This document shows positions 8,472-17,289 of a stretch of DNA of 64,000 nt, piece after piece. The stretch's first letter is position 1; every line of letters begins with the position of its first letter. The notes beneath the pieces were generated by a model that saw only the letters and a list, made by a program, of their open reading frames with translations, made no database searches and was not told where the DNA came from. Source of the DNA: Saccharofermentans sp. (GTDB lineage: Bacteria > Bacillota_A > Clostridia > Saccharofermentanales > Saccharofermentanaceae); assembly GCA_024692105.1 (NCBI GenBank), contig JAILMZ010000008.1, positions 43,421-107,420 on the forward strand, written 5' to 3'. Both the position numbers and the translations under genes were made by a program.

Positions 8472-9419
8472 TTAAGTTAATAACTGACCGACTTTGTAAT
8501 TGTGTGCGCAATCGCAGGCATTAAGCCTCTTGCCGCCCTCAGCCTGAAGCGTATTGATCTTAAGACAGCCTTCACCACATCTTACGATAAGATCGGACTT
8601 GTGCGCCGCGACCACAGTGCCCGCAGGGCCATCAGAAAAGCCTTCGTCTTCCACTACGGAAGAATCATAGATCTTAAGCTTCTTTCCCTGGCAGATCGTG
8701 CTCGCACCGGGCCATGTGCTTAATGCCCTGACACGGTTGTGGATACTCAATGCAGAGTCCGTCCATTCGAAATGTCCTTCCTCGGGCGCTATCGGCGGAC
8801 AAAGGGTAGCCTTGGAAGGATCCTGAGGCTCCGGAACTATCTTTCCTTCGATATAGTCATCTATCATGGAGACGAGAAGTTCTGAACCCTTGATTGCAAG
8901 TTCAGCCATAAGTTCATCCGTATGGATATCGGGATCTATGGCAACTTCGACTTTCTTAAGCATGTCACCCGTGTCCATGCCGGCATCCATCTTCATGATG
9001 GTAACGCCCGTGACACTGTCGCCTTCAAGGATCGCCCTTTGTACCGGAGCTGATCCCCTTCTTGCAGGAAGAAGGCTTCCGTGGCAATTAAGACAGCCGT
9101 ACTCAGGTATATCCAGCACATTCTGCGGAAGTATCTTTCCGTAAGCAGCAGTAACAATAAGATCGGGATCCAAAGACTTGATCTTATCGTATGCTTCCTC
9201 TGTCTTTAAAGTCGAAGGCTGATAGCACTCGATTCCGAGCTCTGAAGCCAAGACCTTGACAGGCGGAGGTGTCAGGATGTGCTTTCTTCCGACCGGCTTG
9301 TCAGGCTGGCAAACCGCGAGGATAACACTGTATCCGCTCTTAACAAGAGCATCCATGCACACGGACGCAAAATCCGGTGTGCCCATAAATACGATTTTGA
9401 GATCAGATCTGTCTGCCAA
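8472..9419 (-). CDS. fmt: Methionyl-tRNA formyltransferase
   Basis: Formylates initiator Met-tRNA using 10-formyl-tetrahydrofolate. Motifs: FMGTPDFA at the start, CLNCHGSLLPARRGSAPVQ with the catalytic Asn and His, and MDTGDM with the catalytic Asp. The C-terminal OB-like domain is intact (315 residues in all). The start is a TTG with GAGGAG, the end of def, about seven bases upstream; the next Met is 11 codons in, inside the first strand, so TTG is preferred. Confidence 0.94.
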   Translation of the reverse strand: MADRSDLKIVFMGTPDFASVCMDALVKSGYSVILAVCQPDKPVGRKHILTPPPVKVLASELGIECYQPSTLKTEEAYDKIKSLDPDLIVTAAYGKILPQNVLDIPEYGCLNCHGSLLPARRGSAPVQRAILEGDSVTGVTIMKMDAGMDTGDMLKKVEVAIDPDIHTDELMAELAIKGSELLVSMIDDYIEGKIVPEPQDPSKATLCPPIAPEEGHFEWTDSALSIHNRVRALSTWPGASTICQGKKLKIYDSSVVEDEGFSDGPAGTVVAAHKSDLIVRCGEGCLKINTLQAEGGKRLNACDCAHNYKVGQLLT

Positions 9420-9423
9420 AAGA

Positions 9424-9900
9424 TTACTCCTCTTCAGTGCTGTATACTTTTCCGTCTACGGATTTGTCTATAAAGAGAATTCCGTCAAGATGGTCATATT
9501 CATGGCAGATGCAGCGAGCAAGAAGTCCCGTCGCTTCGATCGTGAATTCTTCACCATTACGGTTAAGAGCCTTAGCCACAACATGATCGGGACGGTCAAC
9601 TTCGCATGTCTTGCCGGGAACGGACAGACAGCCTTCACTTCCGACCTGTGAACCTGACTTCTCGATGATCTCGGGGTTGATGAACTCGATGAGACCGTTC
9701 TCATCGCCTACATCAACGATAAATACCCTGCGCAGTACTCCGACCTGAGGCGCAGCTATACCGATGCCGCGGTTATCGTAATACATGGTATCTGCCATAT
9801 CGTCCAAAAGCTTGATTATCCTGGGCGTGATCTCATCTACTGCCCTGGAAGTCTTGCGAAGAAGGGGATCTCCCTCCAAAACCAGATTTCTAAGTGCCAT
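9424..9900 (-). CDS. def: Peptide deformylase
   Basis: Removes the formyl group from nascent proteins; pairs functionally with Fmt. All three metal and active-site motifs are present: GIGIAAPQVG, EGCLSVPG and HEYDHLDG. I start at the ATG at 9900 (MALRNLV), with AAGGAG ten bases upstream, rather than at a TTG eight codons earlier that has no ribosome-binding site; this gives 158 residues. It is the first gene of the operon and has a clear promoter upstream. Confidence 0.94.
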   Translation of the reverse strand: MALRNLVLEGDPLLRKTSRAVDEITPRIIKLLDDMADTMYYDNRGIGIAAPQVGVLRRVFIVDVGDENGLIEFINPEIIEKSGSQVGSEGCLSVPGKTCEVDRPDHVVAKALNRNGEEFTIEATGLLARCICHEYDHLDGILFIDKSVDGKVYSTEEE

Positions 9901-9947
9901 TATTCGTATACTCCTTAGGCTCAAAGCCTCAAATTTATTACTTGTAT

Positions 9948-9976
9948 ATTATAGATTCGAACCATTCAGCGGGCAA
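9948..9976 (-). promoter_or_regulatory. Promoter of the def-fmt-...-thiN operon
   Basis: Minus-strand TTGCCC (9971-9976) and a consensus TATAAT (9948-9953) are 17 bases apart, about 47 bases upstream of the def ATG. Confidence 0.65.
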
Positions 9977-9988
9977 GGTATGCAAATA

Positions 9989-11611
9989 CTAACCCCTCTT
10001 TGTCAGTTCCTCGTAATCTATCTTTCCCATAGCCGTTCTCGGAAGGCTTTCAAGGACTTCGTAACTCTTCGGCAGAGCGAATTTGGATACATTCTCGGCA
10101 AGTGAAGCCTTGACCTCTGCAATGACATCATCAGATCCTGTATCAGTTACGATATATGCCTTGCATATCTCTCCTCTGAACTTATCGGGAACGCCTACGA
10201 CAGCGCATTCTTTTACTCCGTTGCAGGCCAGTATGATATCTTCCAGGATGCCCGGATAAACATTATACCCGTTCGTAACAATCATGCGCTTTATCCTGGA
10301 ATCAAAGTAAAGATAGCCTTCTTCATCCATATGGCCCATATCACCTGTATAAAGCCATATCCTGCCGTCCTGCCTCTGTCTCAAGGCAGCAGCCGTCTCT
10401 TCAGGCTCTCCGAAATAACCCTTCATTACGGAAGGTCCGCTGATTATGATCTCACCGTTTACTCCGGGCGTAAGTTCTTCGTCTGTTGCCGGGTCGATTA
10501 TCTTAATGGTGTTATCCTTGTATGCTTTTCCGAGACAATTCTCCTTCAGGCATCCGGGCGGCATAAGACAAACACCGGACAAGCACTCCGTAAGTCCGTA
10601 ACCCTGCCTGATAACGGCTTTTGAACCGTGCCTTTTGAGAAGTTCGTTAAACTCTCTCTGCATCTCGGGAGGCAGTCTGTCACCACCGGATATTACGAGT
10701 TTTACAAAACTCATATCCGTTTCAGTGTCATTGGATATCATTGCTCCGAAGATCGCAGGTACGCCCGCTAATATCTCCGGTCTGTATTGATTAATAAGCT
10801 TGAAGAAATTCTTGAGTTTGAAGATCGGAAGAAGTACCGATGTTCCGCCGAAAGCCATTATGGTATGGACACCCACGCCGAGGCCGAAACCATGGAACAC
10901 CGGGAGAACAGCAAGTATCTTATCCCCCGGGACAAGGCATTCACAGCTGTCTATTGCTTCAATGGCCGTATAGTTGAAATTCCTGGAAGTGAGAAGCACG
11001 CCCTTGCTTTTGCCTGTGGAACCGCCTGTGTAGAGCATCGCACAGGGCTCATTCTGATCGGTAAAACCGGTCTCCTTAAGGTCAGTTTCGTAATCTGCGC
11101 CAAGACCGATGAAATCTCTGAAAGTCTCATATCCTGCCGCTTTTCTCGGGTTTCTTCCCCTAAGCCTGAATCCGAGCTTGATCATGGCAGGCAGATAATC
11201 GCCTGCACTAACGACATAGACTCTCCTGTCAGAATCCTTAAGGAAACCTATATTGGGCAGGATGCCGTCAAAAGCAAAAACTACTTTGGCATCAGATGAA
11301 GTGATATAACTCTCGAGTTCATTTACTGCCGAGAGCGGATGAATCATGTCACATATGGCACCTATCCTGCTGCATGCGTAAAAGAGCATGACCGCCTGAG
11401 GTATGTTCGGAAGTATAACTGCCACATGGTCGCCATGAGCAACGCCGAGGCACTTAAGTGCGCCCGCGCATTTGTCCGTCCTGGTTACCAGATCTTTATA
11501 TGATATATTGTTGCCGTAATAGTCGATCGCAGTGTTTGAGGGAAATCTCAAAGCACTCTGCTGCAACATCTCATATACCGAGAAATCCTGATAATCAAGG
11601 CTGTAACTCAT
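9989..11611 (-). CDS. Acyl-CoA synthetase (AMP-forming), long-chain fatty-acid-CoA-ligase type
   Basis: A class I adenylate-forming enzyme that activates a carboxylic acid with ATP and CoA. Motifs in order: MLYTGGSTGKSKGVLL phosphate loop, YGLTECLSG, YTGDMGHMDEEGYLYF, RIKRMIVTNGYNVYP, and the C-terminal catalytic Lys in AMGKIDY. The ATG at 11611 (MSYSLDYQ) gives 540 residues; upstream frame extension would run back into ahcY and is rejected. The acid substrate cannot be told from sequence. It lies five bases after ahcY, so co-transcription is likely, though its link to the purine genes is unclear. Confidence 0.85.
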   Translation of the reverse strand: MSYSLDYQDFSVYEMLQQSALRFPSNTAIDYYGNNISYKDLVTRTDKCAGALKCLGVAHGDHVAVILPNIPQAVMLFYACSRIGAICDMIHPLSAVNELESYITSSDAKVVFAFDGILPNIGFLKDSDRRVYVVSAGDYLPAMIKLGFRLRGRNPRKAAGYETFRDFIGLGADYETDLKETGFTDQNEPCAMLYTGGSTGKSKGVLLTSRNFNYTAIEAIDSCECLVPGDKILAVLPVFHGFGLGVGVHTIMAFGGTSVLLPIFKLKNFFKLINQYRPEILAGVPAIFGAMISNDTETDMSFVKLVISGGDRLPPEMQREFNELLKRHGSKAVIRQGYGLTECLSGVCLMPPGCLKENCLGKAYKDNTIKIIDPATDEELTPGVNGEIIISGPSVMKGYFGEPEETAAALRQRQDGRIWLYTGDMGHMDEEGYLYFDSRIKRMIVTNGYNVYPGILEDIILACNGVKECAVVGVPDKFRGEICKAYIVTDTGSDDVIAEVKASLAENVSKFALPKSYEVLESLPRTAMGKIDYEELTKRG

Positions 11612-11615
11612 TACT

Positions 11616-12872
11616 TTAGAAATCCCAGGAATTGATATATCTGTACTGTTCCTCGGTAAGCTTGTCGTAATTGATGTTCTTAGTCTCGAGCAGTATCTCT
11701 GCGACCCTGTTGTCAATGACTTCAGGAGTCTGATATACATCGATCGGAAGTCTTTCCTTCTGGGATGCGATATATCTTGCCGACTGTGCTTGGAGTGCAA
11801 AGCTCATATCCATGATCTCAACGGGATGACCGTCGCCTGATGCGAGATTAACAAGTCTTCCCTCAGCGATAATGCATACTGTATTACCATTGGAAAGTTC
11901 ATAACCGATGATGTTATTGCGCAGTTCCTTCTGGGATACTGCAAGCTCGGAAAGCTGCTTAACATTGACTTCGCAGTCGAAGTGGCCTGCATTACAGCAT
12001 ACTGCACCATCCTTCATCATGTTGAAGTGACGGCCTACGATGACATCCTTACAACCTGTAACGGTTACGAAGAAATCACCCAAAGGAGCAGCCTCATCCA
12101 TTGTCATGACGCTGTATCCTTCCATGAGTGCTTCACAAGCCTTAACGGGATCAACCTCAGTAACGATAACCTTTGCACCGAGGCCCTTTGCTCTCATCGC
12201 AACGCCTCTTCCGCACATTCCGTAGCCTGCAACAACGACAGTCTTGCCTGCAACGACAAGGTTTGTAGTAGCCATGATAGCTGTCCATACAGACTGGCCT
12301 GTACCGAAACGGTTATCAAACAGATGCTTACATCTTGCATCATTAACAGCGATGACAGGATATGCGAGCTGATTCTGCTTCTTAAGTATCTCAAGTCTGT
12401 GAACGCCTGTCGTAGTCTCTTCGCAGCCGCCCATGATATTGGGCGCAAGATCTTTAAGATCAGAATGGAGCAGCATCGCGAAATCGCCGCCGTCATCAAT
12501 TACGATGTCCGGGCCGAAATCAAGAGCCATCTTAAGGTGGTTGATATACTGCTCTTCGTTATCCCCGTGGATCGTATAGACATGCATACCTGTGCTTGCG
12601 AGAGCGGCAGCAACGTCATCCTGTGTGGACAGCGGATTGCAACCTGTCAGGGCGACATCTGCACCGCCTCTGCTGAGTGCTCTGGCAAGACATGCCGTCT
12701 TGGCTTCAACATGAACGGAAACGGCTATCTTGAGGCCCTTGAAAGGCTGCTCATCGATAAGTTCCTTCTCGATGGCACGAAGCACGGGCATATTGCGGTA
12801 AGCCCACTCAATCTTCTCCATGCCGTAAGGCGCCAGGCTCAGATCTTTAACGTCATAATCGGGTACAGACAT
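11616..12872 (-). CDS. ahcY: S-adenosylhomocysteine hydrolase
   Basis: Splits S-adenosylhomocysteine into adenosine and homocysteine using tightly bound NAD. The Rossmann segment VVVAGYGMCGRGVAMRAKG and the CCNAGHFDCEV motif are clear. At 418 residues it is of the shorter form found in archaea and Thermotoga-like bacteria. AAGGAG precedes the ATG by seven bases. The purine nucleoside phosphorylase gene sits just upstream, which suggests that the adenosine produced is salvaged by phosphorolysis. Confidence 0.93.
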   Translation of the reverse strand: MSVPDYDVKDLSLAPYGMEKIEWAYRNMPVLRAIEKELIDEQPFKGLKIAVSVHVEAKTACLARALSRGGADVALTGCNPLSTQDDVAAALASTGMHVYTIHGDNEEQYINHLKMALDFGPDIVIDDGGDFAMLLHSDLKDLAPNIMGGCEETTTGVHRLEILKKQNQLAYPVIAVNDARCKHLFDNRFGTGQSVWTAIMATTNLVVAGKTVVVAGYGMCGRGVAMRAKGLGAKVIVTEVDPVKACEALMEGYSVMTMDEAAPLGDFFVTVTGCKDVIVGRHFNMMKDGAVCCNAGHFDCEVNVKQLSELAVSQKELRNNIIGYELSNGNTVCIIAEGRLVNLASGDGHPVEIMDMSFALQAQSARYIASQKERLPIDVYQTPEVIDNRVAEILLETKNINYDKLTEEQYRYINSWDF

Positions 12873-12882
12873 ACGGTTCTCC

Positions 12883-13722
12883 TTACAATTCCTTTATGAA
12901 GCTCGATACCAGTGCACACATCTTATCAGATGCCTGATTTGCGACTTCAAGCACTTCCTCACCCGACAACTTGCCGGGTCTTATTCCTGCTGCCATATTC
13001 GTTACACATGAAAGGGCTGCGATCCTCATTCCCATATGGCTCGCAATGATAGCCTCGGGAACGGTGGACATTCCTACACAGTTGGCACCCATGCCCCTTA
13101 ATGCCCTTATCTCTGCCGGAGTCTCATACTGAGGACCTCTTGTATAAGCATAGATGCCTCTTTTGAGCTTGATACCAAGATTATCGGCACACTTTGTCAT
13201 GAGTTCCATATACTCTCTGTCGTATACAAAACTCTGATCAGGGAACCTGGGACCGAATTCATCAATATTTGTTCCTCTTAAGACAGGAACAACAAGGAAC
13301 GAGATATGATCTTCGATAAGGACCAGTTCCGGAGGAACAAAATCCTCTCCTATTCCGCCTGCGGCATTGGTGAGGACCAGTGTCTCGACTCCGAGCCTTC
13401 CCATAACTCTTACATAGAACGTAATGTCATCGGGATCATAGCCCTCATAATAGTGAAATCGTCCGCTCATCATGAAGACCAGTTTGCCTGAAAGCTCGCC
13501 GATTATCAGTTTTCCCGCATGACCGGGAGCAGTGGATGACGGGAATCCGGGGATATCAGAATACTTGATCTCCGAAGATTCATCACAAAGATCAGCCAAA
13601 GGACCGATACCGGAACCTAAGACTATGCAGATCTTCGGGATCTCACAGCCTCCGAGATGCTGCTTGATATACTCGCAGGCAGTGTCAACTTTGTTCAGAA
13701 ATCCGTTAGCATCTGTGATCAT
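12883..13722 (-). CDS. Purine nucleoside phosphorylase (trimeric PNP/MTAP family)
   Basis: Cleaves purine nucleosides with phosphate to give free base and ribose 1-phosphate. Motifs: VLGSGIGPLAD near residue 35, the phosphate-binding SGRFHYYEGY, TNAAGGI, and YTRGPQYETPAEIRAL; the base-pocket region GMSTVPEAIIA follows. Its 279 residues fit the trimeric class-II PNPs. The ATG follows the secA TAA by one base and uses a purine-rich stretch within the secA end. Specificity (guanosine/inosine versus adenosine) is not fixed by these motifs, but ahcY next door makes nucleoside salvage plausible. Confidence 0.9.
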   Translation of the reverse strand: MITDANGFLNKVDTACEYIKQHLGGCEIPKICIVLGSGIGPLADLCDESSEIKYSDIPGFPSSTAPGHAGKLIIGELSGKLVFMMSGRFHYYEGYDPDDITFYVRVMGRLGVETLVLTNAAGGIGEDFVPPELVLIEDHISFLVVPVLRGTNIDEFGPRFPDQSFVYDREYMELMTKCADNLGIKLKRGIYAYTRGPQYETPAEIRALRGMGANCVGMSTVPEAIIASHMGMRIAALSCVTNMAAGIRPGKLSGEEVLEVANQASDKMCALVSSFIKEL

Positions 13723-13723
13723 A

Positions 13724-16498
13724 TTATTTCTTTCCGCAACAATCCTTATACTTCTTACCGGAACCGCAGGGACAAGGATCGTTTCTTCCTACTTTGGAAG
13801 AATCTCTCTTGACGGGCTGAGCCGGCTTATCGTTACCTGTAGAACCCTGAATAGGCTTTGCAGCTGCCAGCGGAGTAACACTTGCATGAGACTCGCTTGT
13901 AGCCTTCACTGTCTCTTTGGCCTGGACCTGCTTATCCTGTGAGAAATTTGCTCTCATGATGAACTTGACAGCGTCATTCTGGATAGCCTCGTTCATCTCT
14001 TCGAACATTGCAGAACCTTCGAGCTTATACTCGACAACAGGATCGTGCTGACCGACGCTTCTCATCCTGATGGACTGAGAAAGCTGATCGAGAGCATCGA
14101 TATGATCCATCCACTTGAGATCGACAGTCCTGAGAAGGATCTGTCTTTCTGCCTGACGGAATACCTCTGTAGTGATCTCTTCTTCCTTAGCTGCAAGAGC
14201 GTTCTTCGCATCTTCTGCAAGAGTTTCTGCAACTTCATCGGAAGAACCGATCTCCTGGGAATCATCCTTGATCTTCAATACTGTCGGAAGTTCGCCGAAT
14301 ACATCATCGAGCTTCATACCGAGCGCATATCTCTCGGAATTGGAGATCACTCCGTCGAGAGCAAAGTCTTCAACGAGTCTTTCTGCGACCTTATCGATCA
14401 TGCCGAGGAAGATGTTATGGACGTCTTCACCGTCGATGATTCTTCTTCTCTGCTCATATGTGATGGTTCTCTGGATATTGTTAACGTCATCGTATTCGAG
14501 GACATTCTTTCTTGCGCCGAAATGCATAGCCTCGAGCTTCTTCTGTGAGCTGTCGATGAGCTTTCCGATAGTCCGTGTGGAGATCTCCATGGTATCATCG
14601 AGACCGAAGCTGTCTGCAATTGCGGTAACCTTGTCGCCGCCGAAGATCCTGAGAAGGTCATCTTCAAGAGACAGGAAGAACTTGGATCTTCCGGGGTCAC
14701 CCTGACGTCCGGAACGTCCCTTGAGCTGGTTGTCGATACGTCTTGATTCATGACGCTCTGTACCAACGATGAAAAGACCTCCGAGGTTTCTTACCTCTTC
14801 TGCTTCAGGAGCAAGTTCTTCCTTGAACTTACTCTCGAGATCGGAGAATCTCTTTCTTGCTTCAAGAACGAGTTCATCATCAGTATCGTTATGTGCAGTG
14901 GAAGCATCGATGAGCTCATCGGTATAACCGAGTTTTCTCATCTCCTGGAGTGCGAGGAACTCTGCGTTACCGCCTAAGATGATATCGGTACCACGTCCTG
15001 CCATGTTCGTAGCGATTGTAACTGCACCCTTACGGCCTGCCTGCGCAACGATCTCAGCCTCGCGCATATGGTTCTTAGCGTTGAGGACGTTGTGCTTGAT
15101 TCCGTATTTCGAGAAGATCCTTGATAAGAGCTCTGACTTATCGACATTAACTGTACCTACAAGTACAGGCTGACCTTTATCGTGAGCCTCCTTAACGGCT
15201 TTGAGCACTGCCGTGTACTTACCGTTCTCTGTCTTAAATACGGCATCAATATCATCCACACGGACAACATCCTTATTCGTGGGAATCTGGATAACGTCGA
15301 GGTTATAGATCTGTCTGAACTCGGCTTCCTCTGTATAAGCTGTACCGGTCATTCCGGAGAGTTTTTTATACATTCTGAAGAAGTTCTGGAAAGTGATCGT
15401 AGCCAGTGTCTTGTTCTCGCTTGCTACCTTAACGCCTTCCTTTGCTTCGATAGCCTGGTGAAGACCGTCGCTGTAACGGCGTCCAGGCATAAGACGGCCG
15501 GTAAAGTCATCAACGATGATTACTTCGCCGTCCTGAACGATATACTGCTGATCCTTCTTGAAGTTGCCGTTAGCCTTAAGGGCGTTGTTGATGTAATGCT
15601 GCAGATCGAAGTTGTCCGGATCAGACAGGTTCTGGATACCGAAATACTTCTCTGCCTTTGCGATACCGTTAGCAGTAAGCACGGAAGTCTTAGCCTTCTC
15701 ATCTACAACGTAGTCGGAATCGCCTACGATATCGTCCATATCGACCTTATCGTCTGTCTCGACTACAACATAAGGCTTCAGTGTCTTAACGAGCGCATCC
15801 GCCTTAACATACAGATCGGAAGACTCGACGCCTCTGCCTGAGATGATGAGCGGTGTTCTAGCTTCGTCGATAAGGATCGAGTCGACCTCGTCGACGATGG
15901 CATAGTTAAGATCACGCTGAGCAATACGCTCTTTGCTTATAACCATGTTGTCACGCAGATAATCGAAGCCGAACTCGTTGTTTGTTCCGTATACGATGTC
16001 GCGTGAATACATATCCTTTCTCTGATTGTTAGGGATATCGTGGATGATAAGTCCTACGGTCATGCCGAGGTAGCGGTATACCTTACCCATCCATTCGGAG
16101 TCACGCTTTGCGAGGTAATCGTTTACCGTTACGACATGAACACCGTTGCCTGTAAGAGCATTGAGGTAAACCGGCATCGTAGCAACGAGCGTCTTACCTT
16201 CACCTGTCTTCATCTCGGCTATTCTTCCCTGGTGCAGGATGATACCGCCGATAACCTGAACCTTATAAGGCTTCATGCCGAGAACTCTCCAGGCTGCCTC
16301 TCTTACCGTAGCGAATGCTTCGGGAAGGATAGAATCAAGTGTCTCGCCTGCCGCGAGCCTGTCCTTGAATTCCTGTGTCTTACCTATCAGTTCCTGATCT
16401 GTGAGCTTGGAGTATGACTCTTCAAGAGACATAACCTTGTCGACAGTAGATCTGATCCTCTTAAGTTCCTTCTCACTGTGTGTTGGAAATAAACCCAT
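13724..16498 (-). CDS. secA: Preprotein translocase ATPase SecA
   Basis: The motor that drives proteins through SecYEG. Walker A MKTGEGKTLVATMP, the DEVDSILIDEARTPLIISG segment, TNMAGRGTDIILGG in the second nucleotide-binding fold, and a C-terminal zinc motif [17 protein letters not shown] are all present in 924 residues. AAGGAG precedes the ATG by about nine bases. The gene sits between a TrpR-like regulator and pnp rather than beside prfB, its usual neighbour in Bacillus. No defects seen. Confidence 0.97.
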   Translation of the reverse strand: MGLFPTHSEKELKRIRSTVDKVMSLEESYSKLTDQELIGKTQEFKDRLAAGETLDSILPEAFATVREAAWRVLGMKPYKVQVIGGIILHQGRIAEMKTGEGKTLVATMPVYLNALTGNGVHVVTVNDYLAKRDSEWMGKVYRYLGMTVGLIIHDIPNNQRKDMYSRDIVYGTNNEFGFDYLRDNMVISKERIAQRDLNYAIVDEVDSILIDEARTPLIISGRGVESSDLYVKADALVKTLKPYVVVETDDKVDMDDIVGDSDYVVDEKAKTSVLTANGIAKAEKYFGIQNLSDPDNFDLQHYINNALKANGNFKKDQQYIVQDGEVIIVDDFTGRLMPGRRYSDGLHQAIEAKEGVKVASENKTLATITFQNFFRMYKKLSGMTGTAYTEEAEFRQIYNLDVIQIPTNKDVVRVDDIDAVFKTENGKYTAVLKAVKEAHDKGQPVLVGTVNVDKSELLSRIFSKYGIKHNVLNAKNHMREAEIVAQAGRKGAVTIATNMAGRGTDIILGGNAEFLALQEMRKLGYTDELIDASTAHNDTDDELVLEARKRFSDLESKFKEELAPEAEEVRNLGGLFIVGTERHESRRIDNQLKGRSGRQGDPGRSKFFLSLEDDLLRIFGGDKVTAIADSFGLDDTMEISTRTIGKLIDSSQKKLEAMHFGARKNVLEYDDVNNIQRTITYEQRRRIIDGEDVHNIFLGMIDKVAERLVEDFALDGVISNSERYALGMKLDDVFGELPTVLKIKDDSQEIGSSDEVAETLAEDAKNALAAKEEEITTEVFRQAERQILLRTVDLKWMDHIDALDQLSQSIRMRSVGQHDPVVEYKLEGSAMFEEMNEAIQNDAVKFIMRANFSQDKQVQAKETVKATSESHASVTPLAAAKPIQGSTGNDKPAQPVKRDSSKVGRNDPCPCGSGKKYKDCCGKK

Positions 16499-16503
16499 CG
16501 ATA

Positions 16504-16950
16504 TTACTCCTTAATCTTTTTCTTATTCTTCTCATCATTGGCCTTGAGCCTGTCAAGTGCCGTTCTGTAACCGCCTTCCGGATTGACATAGCAGTTCTTG
16601 ACTCTCGATATGGTCGTCGAACTGACTTTGGTAGAGGCTCGTGATTTGCCTTTTGTCCTTCCGCACCTGCGTTTACCGCTGTCTTCAGAAGACTCCGTAT
16701 CGTTGCCGATGTCCTCGGTCTCCTTCGGCGACAGCTCTTTGATTATCTCTTCGTAACTCTTGTTCTGTTCGAACCTTCGAACGATCTGCCATCTGTGAAG
16801 GAAAGAGTGAAGTTCGTTGACCGAGCAAAGATCCCTGAAGAACTTATTCATCTCTTCAGGAGTATTCATGGTAAGAATAGCTTCGTACAGGTCTGTAAGT
16901 TCTACGATCTCTTCGTCACTGAAAGACGGCGCATCATTCTTATCTATCAT
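16504..16950 (-). CDS. YerC/YecD-type TrpR-like DNA-binding protein with an inserted basic loop
   Basis: A small protein of the Trp-repressor-like (YerC) family, probably a transcriptional regulator. The FFRDLCSVNELHSFLHRWQI helices and the TTISRVKNCY recognition helix match the family. Between the two helices of the helix-turn-helix (after YEEIIKEL and before VSSTTISRV) lie about 35 extra, low-complexity charged residues including KRRCGRTKGKSR. Family members normally have only three to five residues there. The ATG at 16950 is preceded by a GTG codon; 148 residues. It lies five bases before secA. The target is unknown. Confidence 0.75.
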   Translation of the reverse strand: MIDKNDAPSFSDEEIVELTDLYEAILTMNTPEEMNKFFRDLCSVNELHSFLHRWQIVRRFEQNKSYEEIIKELSPKETEDIGNDTESSEDSGKRRCGRTKGKSRASTKVSSTTISRVKNCYVNPEGGYRTALDRLKANDEKNKKKIKE

Positions 16951-16971
16951 CACATCACCACACTGCTACGA

Positions 16972-17205
16972 TCAATTCACCGCATTGCTGACGAAATTGA
17001 ACAGCACGTTGGCGTATCCGAGATAAATCAATACAGCGGCAGTAGTAATGAGCAGCACAATAAGTATCGCAATGAGGCATCTGAAAAAGAAGAGATCCTT
17101 TTTGGCTTTCCTCAAAGTATCTCCGATCGACAGAGCTGAATTCTTGTCGGTAAGTATTGCCGAATTAGCAAGTTCGGGGCGTCTTACCTGATTATTGTGT
17201 TTCAC
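16972..17205 (-). CDS. Small single-span membrane protein, unknown function
   Basis: 77 residues: a polar N-terminal half ending in LRKAKKDL, then one hydrophobic helix (about 39-62) and a short C-terminal tail, so type-II-like topology with the N-terminus inside. The GTG start has a strong GGAGG eight bases upstream, and a promoter lies 30 bases before it, which argues that the gene is real. It heads the run to the TrpR-like gene and secA. I do not recognise the family. SecE was considered because of size and position, but the conserved SecE helix pattern is not evident. Confidence 0.65.
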   Translation of the reverse strand: MKHNNQVRRPELANSAILTDKNSALSIGDTLRKAKKDLFFFRCLIAILIVLLITTAAVLIYLGYANVLFNFVSNAVN

Positions 17206-17232
17206 TCAATATTCCTCCGTTATAACCGTAAT

Positions 17233-17261
17233 ATATTAACGCATTTAGTATTTTAATACAA
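17233..17261 (-). promoter_or_regulatory. Promoter for the small membrane protein-TrpR-like-secA run
   Basis: Minus-strand TTGTAT (17256-17261) and TAATAT (17233-17238) are 17 bases apart, within an AT-rich stretch between the TadE-like gene and the GTG start at 17205. Confidence 0.55.
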
Positions 17262-17289
17262 TAAAAAGGAATTTCCAAAAAAGAGCGCC

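Noticed and set aside
9989..11800. A longer start for the acyl-CoA ligase at 11800
   Set aside because: The extra 63 codons lie inside the end of ahcY and look unlike the family; the ATG at 11611 matches the normal N-terminus.
11982..12899. A 305-codon open frame on the plus strand opposite ahcY
   Set aside because: It lies fully antisense to a well-conserved enzyme, has no ribosome-binding site, and its translation shows no domain; it results from the codon pattern of ahcY.
15182..15841. A 219-codon plus-strand open frame opposite secA
   Set aside because: Antisense to the conserved SecA core with no support of its own.
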